A stretch of 64,000 nucleotides of DNA from Zavarzinia marina. Its GTDB lineage: Bacteria > Pseudomonadota > Alphaproteobacteria > Zavarziniales > Zavarziniaceae. The notes beneath the pieces are model-generated. The model was not told where the DNA came from. It worked only from the letters and a program-made list of their open reading frames with translations, and made no database searches. A program made the translations under genes and the position numbers. The DNA lies in NCBI RefSeq assembly GCF_021568905.1, contig NZ_JAKGSB010000004.1, positions 186,001 to 250,000 of the forward strand, given 5' to 3'. Each line of letters opens with the position of its first letter. The first letter of the stretch is position 1. Shown piece by piece: positions 16,718 through 23,679 of this stretch.

Positions 16718-18250
16718 TCACCCGACGGCGGATTCGACCGGCGGGATCGCCCCGGCGCGGCGGCGCGGCGCCTTCTTGCGCGGGGCCGGCGCCTCGGCCT
16801 TTTCCGCCGCCGGCGCATCCTTGCCCGGCACCGCGTCGGCGGCGGCCGCGAGATCGTTCAGCGAGTCTTCGAGGAAACGGACGAAATCGGCGACGTCCGG
16901 CATGATCCGGCGGCACGAACTGACGCCGATGGAGATCGTGCCGTCATAGCTGAAGATGGCGAGCAACAGGCCCATGCCGTCGAAGATCGGGCCGAAGCCG
17001 ATCTGCGCCTCCAACCGGTTGCCGAGGGTATAGAGCGGGATCTGCGGCCCCGGCACGTTCGTGATCACGCAGTTGAAGATGGGGCTGTGGGATTCCGCCG
17101 CCTTCATGCGGGTGTAGAGCCGCGTCGCCATGGCGGCCGTGGCCGAGGGCACGAAGCGGGTGTAATCGGTCAGGGCGCGGGCGCCGACGGCATTGATGAA
17201 GCTCTTCGACTTCTCGGTGTTGCGGCGGACGGCGGCGAGGCGTTCCATCGGATCGGCGATGTCGGTCGCGATCGAGACCAGCATGCCCGAGACCTGATTG
17301 CCGAGGGCCCCCTTCTCCTTCTCGTTCCGGACCGAGATCGGGGCGAAAGCGATGAGCGACCGGTCGGGCAGCGAATGATGCTTGTCCAGCCAGCGCCGCA
17401 GGGCGCCGGCGCAGACCGCCAGCACGACGTCGTTCACCGTGGCGCCTTCGACCGCCTTGCGGATGCGCTTCACCGTATCCAGGGGGAAGATCGCGCCGTC
17501 CCACACGCGCTGGGCCGAGACCGGCACGTTCAGCGGCGTGCGCGGCGCCTGGAAGGGAGCCGGCGGCGGATCCTCGCGGTATTTCGGCAGGCGCGCGACC
17601 GAGCCGATCAGGCTGGAGGCCAGCCGCGCGCCGCCTTCGAACAGCTTGAAGGGCGCGACCGCCGTGGTCAGGGCCGTGCGCACCAGGAGTTCGCCCGCGC
17701 CCGGCAGGCGCTCCGGCACCCAGCGCTTGCGCGGCGGTTCGATGTTGCGGCCTTCGGGTGTGAGGTCGGTCAGGGCGAAGAGGATGTCGTTCGACGAGAC
17801 GCCGTCGATCGCCGCGTGGTGGATCTTCACCAGGGTGGCGAAACTGCCCTTCGGCAGCCAGTCGACATTGTCCAGCCCCTCGATCACATAGAATTCCCAG
17901 AGCGGCCGGCTGCGGTCCAGGGGGTAGGAGGCGATGCGCGCCGCCATGGTCATCAGCGAATGCCAATCCCCCGGGGACGGCACCGCGACATGGCGCAGGT
18001 GATAGTCGAGATCGAAATCCGGATCCTCGATCCAGTAGGCCCGATCGAGGGACATCGGGACTTCCACCAGACGCTGGCGGAAGGTGCGCGCCAGATGCAG
18101 GCGATCCTCGATACCCTGGCGGATCCGCTCGAAGGAGAAGGGTTCGGCGGCGGTGGAAGGGTCGTAGAAACAGAGGCCGGCGATATGCATCGGTGAATTG
18201 GGCGTCTCGAGCGCCAGGAAACCCTGGTCCAGACCGCTCAACTGCTGCAT
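16718..18250 (-). CDS. Wax ester synthase / diacylglycerol acyltransferase (WS/DGAT), copy 1
   Basis: 510 residues. The acyltransferase motif HHAAIDG (His144, His145, Asp149, Gly150) is intact; the second His is the catalytic base. PLWEFYVIEGL precedes it, and the family PLY and NVPGP segments (ITNVPGPQIPLY) occur in the C-terminal half. The enzyme joins acyl-CoA to a fatty alcohol or diacylglycerol, giving wax ester or triacylglycerol for storage at the membrane/lipid-body interface. The last ~45 residues form an Ala/Pro/Lys/Arg-rich tail absent from copy 2 (28511-29929), possibly for binding lipid droplets or nucleic acid. GGAGGACG precedes the start. Confidence 0.9.
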   Translation of the reverse strand: MQQLSGLDQGFLALETPNSPMHIAGLCFYDPSTAAEPFSFERIRQGIEDRLHLARTFRQRLVEVPMSLDRAYWIEDPDFDLDYHLRHVAVPSPGDWHSLMTMAARIASYPLDRSRPLWEFYVIEGLDNVDWLPKGSFATLVKIHHAAIDGVSSNDILFALTDLTPEGRNIEPPRKRWVPERLPGAGELLVRTALTTAVAPFKLFEGGARLASSLIGSVARLPKYREDPPPAPFQAPRTPLNVPVSAQRVWDGAIFPLDTVKRIRKAVEGATVNDVVLAVCAGALRRWLDKHHSLPDRSLIAFAPISVRNEKEKGALGNQVSGMLVSIATDIADPMERLAAVRRNTEKSKSFINAVGARALTDYTRFVPSATAAMATRLYTRMKAAESHSPIFNCVITNVPGPQIPLYTLGNRLEAQIGFGPIFDGMGLLLAIFSYDGTISIGVSSCRRIMPDVADFVRFLEDSLNDLAAAADAVPGKDAPAAEKAEAPAPRKKAPRRRAGAIPPVESAVG

Positions 18251-18312
18251 CGAATCGTCCTCCAGCCCATCTCCGTCTTACGCCCTTACGAACCGACCAT
18301 ACGCGACGAGCG

Positions 18313-18400
18313 GCCGGCGGTCATCGTCGCCGGCACTGGTCCCGCCATTCTGGGTAGAATCAACGAGGCGCGCCGATTCCCGGTCTTCGCCGCCGGGAAT
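18313..18400. repeat. Pair of palindromic repeats (REP-like) between WS/DGAT and CHAP genes
   Basis: Two hairpins occur in the 181-bp gap. GCCGGCG/CGCCGGC (18313-18334) is the first; ATTCCCGG/CCGGGAAT (18376-18400, 8-bp stem, 9-nt loop) is the second. The minus strand of the region reads as a spurious MAGPVPATMTAG peptide, a pattern typical of dispersed alphaproteobacterial palindromic repeats rather than of a gene. A related copy lies at 42016-42041. It may also terminate the CHAP transcript. Confidence 0.55.
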
Positions 18401-18431
18401 GACCCGGCCTTCCGGATGGTGAAGAGCCGGA

Positions 18432-19532
18432 TCAGGGCGCCGGCTTCAGGGTCGGCAGAACCGCGGGCAGGGCCGCGTCGGCGGCCGAGGCGACCTCGAC
18501 GACTCCGGCTTCGGCTTCGGCGGCGGCCACGACCGGGCTTTCGATCCCGGGTTTCATCGCCACATAGCGGACCGGCGACCGATCGACCGAAATCGCGGGC
18601 GCGGGCGCGGGCGCGGCCGCGACGGCGCTCGACGGTTTCACCGAGGGGCGCGGCACCGCCGGCACCGAGCCGACGGCGGTCGAGGCGGGACGCGCCGCCA
18701 CATCCGCCTGCTCGGTCTGGCGGCGATGGGGCATTTCGGCCGCGGCGGCCGGTTTCGGATCGCCGTCGGAATAGACCGGGCGCCCCATCATCACGGGCTT
18801 GCCCGCCCGGATCTGCAGGGTCGCCGCAGTGTGCTGCGCCGTGGCGAGCTGGGCGTCCAGGGTGCCCGGCACCGCTTCGCCGGCCCGTGCGACGGCGTGC
18901 AGCGTGCCGCTCGCCGGCGCCGGCACGGGCGCGGCGCGATCGGCGGCGCGCGTGTCGGCCGATGCTTCGGCGCGTTCGTCGCGGCGGCCCTCGTCGCGGC
19001 GGAGATGCAGGCGCCCGCCGGCGGCCACGGCCGCGACCTCGATCGCGCGATCGTCGCGGTCGCCGTAGATGAAGCCGTAGAGCGGATAGACACTGGAGCC
19101 GTAGTCGTCGATCGGCGGATACCAGACCCGGACCGAGGACCAGTCGTTGCGGGCCGAAACGTCGATCACCGAGATGCCGCGGTCGATACGGCCCTTGCGG
19201 GCACTGCGCCGCGACTGCCAATTGGCATGATCGATGATGATTTCGCGCGGGCCGACGATCTCGCGGACGACCGCGACATGGCCGCGGCGCATGGCATGGG
19301 CGCGCCGGAACACCATGACCGCGCCGGCCTGCGGACGGCCGCCGGTCTCATAGCCGGCGGGCCGCGCCTGGCCCCACCAGGTCCAGGCATCGCCCTTGAT
19401 CTGGACGCCGGAAATCTGGCGCGCGTAGGGCACGCATTCGATGGCCTGCGCGGGGGATTCGAGGGCGACACACAGGACGAGGGCAAGGGCAGCGCAAGTG
19501 CCGCGCCCGATCAAACCAGCCCGAATCACCAT
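18432..19532 (-). CDS. Secreted CHAP-domain amidase/endopeptidase with disordered C-terminal tail
   Basis: 366 residues. An N-terminal signal peptide (1-~30, ending SPAQA) is followed by a CHAP domain (~31-150) with nucleophile Cys33 (ECVPYAR), His85 (RRGHVAVV) and a polar third residue in DHANW (~102-106). CHAP enzymes cleave peptidoglycan cross-bridges or stem peptides. The second half (~160-366) is low-complexity Ala/Pro/Val-rich sequence with no fold apparent; it could act as a wall-binding or spacer region. AGGGGGC precedes the ATG. It is likely periplasmic and involved in wall remodelling. The similar N-terminal half of many alphaproteobacterial proteins supports the call; substrate bond not determinable. 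Confidence 0.85.
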   Translation of the reverse strand: MVIRAGLIGRGTCAALALVLCVALESPAQAIECVPYARQISGVQIKGDAWTWWGQARPAGYETGGRPQAGAVMVFRRAHAMRRGHVAVVREIVGPREIIIDHANWQSRRSARKGRIDRGISVIDVSARNDWSSVRVWYPPIDDYGSSVYPLYGFIYGDRDDRAIEVAAVAAGGRLHLRRDEGRRDERAEASADTRAADRAAPVPAPASGTLHAVARAGEAVPGTLDAQLATAQHTAATLQIRAGKPVMMGRPVYSDGDPKPAAAAEMPHRRQTEQADVAARPASTAVGSVPAVPRPSVKPSSAVAAAPAPAPAISVDRSPVRYVAMKPGIESPVVAAAEAEAGVVEVASAADAALPAVLPTLKPAP

Positions 19533-19763
19533 GATGCCCCCTGCACTTCTTTTTTACCGCGCCCTCCCTGCCGGTGTAACAAACCGAAATATTCGTGTCC
19601 ACAGCCATTTCCCCTCGAAAGATTTGGTCGCACCCGGCCCCGGAGAACGGCTGGACACCAGATATTGTTGGAAATCGGGCAGTCATGTTGTCATTTGGCG
19701 GTCCGAAACACCGCCGATGTGGCGCGGTGGCCGAAATACCCCCTGATCGGTTGGAATTCGAGA

Positions 19764-20537
19764 ATGCCGCTGCTGACTGCCGACGAACCCGCCGCCGTCG
19801 AAACCGTGAATGCCGAGGGATCGTCGCCCGTGGTTCTGCTGTGCGACCACGCCAGCCCGCGCATCCCCCGCGCTCTCGGCGACATGGGCCTGACCGAGGT
19901 CCAGCGCCTCGACCACATCGGCTGGGACATCGGCGCGGCGGAGGTGGCGCGGCGCCTGTCGGCGCTGCTGGACGCGCCCCTCGTCCTCGCCGGCTATTCC
20001 CGCCTCGTGATCGACTGCAACCGCCCGGCCGGCACCCCGGGTTCGATTCCGCCGGTCACCGGCGGCGTCACCGTGCCCGGCAATCAGGCGGTCACGGCGG
20101 AAGACAGACGGCGCCGGGAAGCGGAACTGCTGCTGCCCTATCACGCGGCCATCACCGCCATCCTGGATGCGCGCCTGCGCGCCGGTACGCCGGCCGTGGT
20201 GCTGGCGATCCATTCCTTCACCCCCTTCCTGGAAACGCCCCGGCCGTGGCGCATCGGCTTCACCTACGGGCGCGACCGCCGCCTCGCCGGGGCCATGCTC
20301 GACGCCTTCACCGCGCGCTGGCCGGCGCTGACGGCGGGCGACAACCTGCCCTATGCGGTCGGCGAGGCCACGGATTACGCCATGCCCGTCCACGGCCTGG
20401 CGCGGGGCCTGCTCCACCTGCTGATCGAGATCCGCAACGACGGGGTGCGGGACGCCGCCGGCCAGACCGCCTGGGCGGCGCGCATCGCGGAATGCTGGCG
20501 CGCGGTCGAGCCGGCGCTGGCGCGGGCCGGCTATTGA
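19764..20537 (+). CDS. N-formylglutamate amidohydrolase family protein
   Basis: 257 residues of the N-formylglutamate deformylase (HutG2/FGase) family. LLCDHASPRIPRAL at ~24-38 carries the first metal ligands and VLAIHSFTPF at ~145-154 another metal-binding His; IEIRND lies near 219. It would release formate from N-formyl-L-glutamate, the last step of one histidine degradation route. No other hut gene is nearby, and many family members act on other N-formyl or N-acyl amino acids, so the substrate is open. The ATG at 19764 follows GGAATTCGAGA, a modest ribosome site. Confidence 0.82.
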   Translation: MPLLTADEPAAVETVNAEGSSPVVLLCDHASPRIPRALGDMGLTEVQRLDHIGWDIGAAEVARRLSALLDAPLVLAGYSRLVIDCNRPAGTPGSIPPVTGGVTVPGNQAVTAEDRRRREAELLLPYHAAITAILDARLRAGTPAVVLAIHSFTPFLETPRPWRIGFTYGRDRRLAGAMLDAFTARWPALTAGDNLPYAVGEATDYAMPVHGLARGLLHLLIEIRNDGVRDAAGQTAWAARIAECWRAVEPALARAGY

Positions 20538-20638
20538 CGGCGCCATCCTTCCCGGATCGAAGCATTTAGCAGATGCGGAATTTTTTTCGCTGATGCAGCA
20601 TTTTCTCTCCGCCTGTCGGCACGATGGAGGAGAGAGCC

Positions 20639-20821
20639 ATGCGCACGATCGACATGATGTGGTGGACCTGGGTGCTCGTCGTCGGCTGCCTCACACTGAT
20701 GGGCGTGGCCGAAGCGGTGACGACGGCGGCATCGCGCCCGGCCCCGGTCTCCTGGGAAGCGCCCGCCCATGCCCCGCTGATGACCATCGATCCCTGGCTC
20801 TACGCCGCCATCACCGCCTGA
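20639..20821 (+). CDS. Small membrane protein, 60 residues
   Basis: Starts at an ATG with an excellent GGAGGAGAG ribosome site 4 nt upstream. The product begins MRTIDMMWWTW, runs into one hydrophobic helix (~9-31) and ends in a Pro-rich segment with PWLYAAITA. The strong ribosome site argues for real translation. It could be read as a cleavable signal peptide (VAEAVTTAA) with a ~30-residue secreted peptide, or as a membrane-anchored peptide. It converges with the TadG-like gene, whose stop is 10 bp away. No family recognised. Confidence 0.55.
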   Translation: MRTIDMMWWTWVLVVGCLTLMGVAEAVTTAASRPAPVSWEAPAHAPLMTIDPWLYAAITA

Positions 20822-20830
20822 TCCGGCCGG

Positions 20831-23020
20831 TCAGCGCACCAGCCGGCCGCCCGTGGTGCAGGTGAGATTGGCGCCGACGTCGACATTGGCGACACCGATC
20901 GCCAGCGCGTTCAGCAGATGGGCGACCAGCGGATCGGTGATGCCCGAGATGGTGGAGAGCACGGGCTGGAGATTGGTCGTGGTGCCGTCGATGATGCCGT
21001 CGGTCCCGGCGATCGCGACCTTGAGCAGCGAGACCGGCGTATCCGGGGCATAGGCCTTGAAGTGCAGGCCCGACAGGGTCGACTTCACCGAGGCGACGAT
21101 CTTCTTCTCGTTCTGGCGCGGATGTTCGCAATAGGGCGGCGGCGGCGCATTGCCGTTGTAGCAGGTGCCCGAAATACCGGTGCCGACGTCGGGCGGATCG
21201 TCGAATTCGTCGGGATCGTAGACCGTGCCCAGCACCTCGCTTTCCAGATGGATGGCGATGCCGCCGCCGGTCAGGGCCCGGCGGTCGTCGCAGGATGTCT
21301 CCGGCGGGCCGCACAGGAGGCCGGTGACGCAGGTCTTGGTCGTGGTGCAGCGCCTCGAGCCGATGTCGATGAGCGGCAGGGGCTCCATCACCGGCGCCGC
21401 GACCGAGGAGAAGACGGCATCCGGATCCGCCAGGCGGCCCACCCGCACCGTCGCCGCCTGGGACGCGATCTGCACGTCGAGGCGCTTGTCCCCGCCCGTC
21501 TCCGGACATTCGTAATCCGTGACATAGGCGGAGGCGCCGCCGACGTCGATGACGACGTCGAGGCCCGGCGGCCGGTCGTCGTCCTCGGAGCGGGTGAGCA
21601 ACTGGATGTCGAGAACGTCGCGGGCCTCGGTCCGCGTGCCGATGAACAGGATGTCGGAGAGGAGATCGACGAGGCTCTGCACCGAACCGACGACGTCGAG
21701 CCCGAGCGCCGAGACAAGCACCGGCGCGATCGGCTCCGCCATCGCCTGCATGTCGGCGATCAGGTCGGAGAGCGCGGTCAGCGCCGGGATTTCGATCCGG
21801 ACATGCAGGCGGACCTGCGCCGTCCGAACGTGGATGCCGCCCTCGGACACATCCCGCTGACCGGCGGGCGTCAGGCCGGCCGCCACCACCGGATTGCCGA
21901 CGGCCGACAATTGCGGCGGCTCGATGATGGTGAAGGCGATCGAGACGTCGGCGACGCTGCCACCGATGTTCAGGAAGGGGAAATTGTCGACGCTGTCCGG
22001 ATCGATGGTGATGGCGCCACTGGCGGCATGATTGGAATTGGCGACCAGCAGGGCCGAATAGACCAATTCGAACAGGTTCACGGCGAAGTCGAGACCGGCC
22101 GAATTCATGCCGGTCTGCGCGGCGACCAGATCCGAGAGCTGCAATGTCATGCCCCGCACGTCGATCGAGAAGCCGCCGCCCCCGTTCAGCGCCTCGAGGT
22201 CCGCCCCCGCCGAGGTGCCGGCACCGACCGCGAGGGCGGAGGCCGACAGGAGATCCCCCACCGTGATCGGCGCAATCAGCACGGCTTCGTAATTGCCGGC
22301 GCCGATCCCGATGCTGGGCCCGAGCACATCGAGAAAATCGCGGAAGTTCACCTCGGCGTCGGCGATACCGTTTCCACCGATCAGATTGAGCCCCGCGTTG
22401 CCGCCGAGCACGCCGAGCACCTGATTGACCAGGCCGCGATGGGTGCGCAGCAGGGTGCTGGAAATGGTGAGCTGGGCCGCCGGCACACCCGCGCGCACCG
22501 CCGTCGCGGTCCCCGCCACCTCGATCCCGTCGGCGCCGAAGAGGCCGGCGAAGAAGATGCCGGACACACCGCGACCGCGAAGGCGGACGGCGTCCACTTC
22601 CGTGCCCCCGGGCGTGAACCGCTGATCGGTCGGCAGCAGCCTGTCCTTGGAATCGCGCGCCTCGAACCTGCCGAAACAGACCGCCACCCGACCGGTGGCC
22701 GCCGCGCCGTCGCAGGTCGCCGACGCGATCAGCCGCTCGTCGGCATCGGGATAGTTGAGATCGAGCGTGCGCTGGACCGCCGCCAGAGCCTCGGCCTGGT
22801 TGCCGATCTCGTCGTGCAGTTCCTGGACCGCGGCGATCGCCGCGAGATCGAGCGCGTCCTGCAGGCGCTGGCGGTTGAAATAGCCGAAGCCGACGTCCAC
22901 CACCATGGCCAGCATGCCGGCGATCACGGTCAGCGACACCACTAGCCAGAGCGCGGCGACCCCTTGTTCGCGGTTCGGGCATGCGGCTTTCCCGGCGCCC
23001 TTTCCCCCTGTTCTTGTCAT
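20831..23020 (-). CDS. TadG-like protein 1 (Flp/Tad pilus-associated, large)
   Basis: 729 residues from the ATG at 23020, which has AGGA just upstream; a GTG at 23044 lacks one. The N-terminus is TadG-like: basic/Gly region with EQGVAALWLV, one membrane helix (~27-48) and the Tad motif DVGFGYFNRQRLQDALDLAAIAA. A large extracytoplasmic region follows with hydrophobic beta-rich repeats (GLVNQVLGVLGGNAGL), VRTAQVRLHVRIEIP, VIDVGGASAYVTDYEC, many Cys late in the protein and a terminal LTCTTGGRLVR. It is the distal gene of a TadE-TadG-TadE-TadG array on the minus strand and is a full-length paralog of the protein at 23680-26136. Likely exported and membrane anchored; no other tad genes occur in the window. 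Confidence 0.78.
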   Translation of the reverse strand: MTRTGGKGAGKAACPNREQGVAALWLVVSLTVIAGMLAMVVDVGFGYFNRQRLQDALDLAAIAAVQELHDEIGNQAEALAAVQRTLDLNYPDADERLIASATCDGAAATGRVAVCFGRFEARDSKDRLLPTDQRFTPGGTEVDAVRLRGRGVSGIFFAGLFGADGIEVAGTATAVRAGVPAAQLTISSTLLRTHRGLVNQVLGVLGGNAGLNLIGGNGIADAEVNFRDFLDVLGPSIGIGAGNYEAVLIAPITVGDLLSASALAVGAGTSAGADLEALNGGGGFSIDVRGMTLQLSDLVAAQTGMNSAGLDFAVNLFELVYSALLVANSNHAASGAITIDPDSVDNFPFLNIGGSVADVSIAFTIIEPPQLSAVGNPVVAAGLTPAGQRDVSEGGIHVRTAQVRLHVRIEIPALTALSDLIADMQAMAEPIAPVLVSALGLDVVGSVQSLVDLLSDILFIGTRTEARDVLDIQLLTRSEDDDRPPGLDVVIDVGGASAYVTDYECPETGGDKRLDVQIASQAATVRVGRLADPDAVFSSVAAPVMEPLPLIDIGSRRCTTTKTCVTGLLCGPPETSCDDRRALTGGGIAIHLESEVLGTVYDPDEFDDPPDVGTGISGTCYNGNAPPPPYCEHPRQNEKKIVASVKSTLSGLHFKAYAPDTPVSLLKVAIAGTDGIIDGTTTNLQPVLSTISGITDPLVAHLLNALAIGVANVDVGANLTCTTGGRLVR

Positions 23021-23137
23021 GTCCTCGCGGGCTCCCGACGACACCGGCGGCGAAGATCGCCGCCCTTTGGCGTCTATCGAAGCCTTCGGGACATGGAGAA
23101 GAAGTTAACGTCGGGCGCGGAGCAGGTCCAAATCCCG

Positions 23138-23614
23138 CTATTGGGAAATGGTGAACGAGCGGGTGGCGCTGACGTTGCCGGGCAGCGGCACGAAGACCTG
23201 CGGCATGATGCGGCAATTGCCGTCGCCGCCGTGGTCGAAGTCGTAGGACAGGGTGAAGGAGATCTGGCTTCCGACTTCGACCGGCGGATCCTCCCCGTCG
23301 ACAATGGGGGTGGTGCTCAGCGCGCTGTAGGTCAGGGCCCCGGCGCAGCCGGTCATGTTCATGAAGCCCCGCAGCGTATCGTTCTGGGCGTCGAGATAGA
23401 TCTGCTCGCGGTCGGCGCCGTCCTCGCCGAGCGAGACGAGACGGGCCACCTCGCCCGCGCGGTAGCGAAGCTGGACATAGTCCGCCAGAACCTCGCCATA
23501 GGAGAGGATGGCGAACATCAGGGTGAACATCAGGGTGGAGATCAGCGCGAATTCGATGATCGTCGCGCCGCGCTCTCCTTTCGTCACCGCTGCCTTTTCG
23601 CGGCCGAACATCAT
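23138..23614 (-). CDS. TadE-like pseudopilin protein 1
   Basis: 158 residues. TadE hallmarks: ERGATIIEFALI with the conserved Glu inside the start of the membrane helix (~19-42), followed by YGEVLADYVQLRYRAGEVARL. A periplasmic part (~50-158) contains two Cys (MTGCAG and NCRIMP) that can form a disulphide and the ending PLPGNVSATRSFTISQ. AAGGAGG lies 7 nt upstream of the ATG. TadE-type minor pseudopilins assist Flp pilus assembly. The gene lies between the two TadG-like genes and pairs with the downstream one; a second TadE-like gene at 26163-26591 has the same plan. Confidence 0.85.
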   Translation of the reverse strand: MMFGREKAAVTKGERGATIIEFALISTLMFTLMFAILSYGEVLADYVQLRYRAGEVARLVSLGEDGADREQIYLDAQNDTLRGFMNMTGCAGALTYSALSTTPIVDGEDPPVEVGSQISFTLSYDFDHGGDGNCRIMPQVFVPLPGNVSATRSFTISQ

Positions 23615-23679
23615 GTGACGCCTCCTTGCACGCTGTTTCCGGTCGGCCCGGCTTCCGCTTCGCCCGGGCTCCCGCGGCA

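Noticed and set aside
18432-19221. Alternative minus-strand frame ending in MAGPVPATMTAG-like peptide
   Set aside because: The peptide is the translation of a palindromic repeat; the CHAP gene in the other frame has a signal peptide and active-site motifs.
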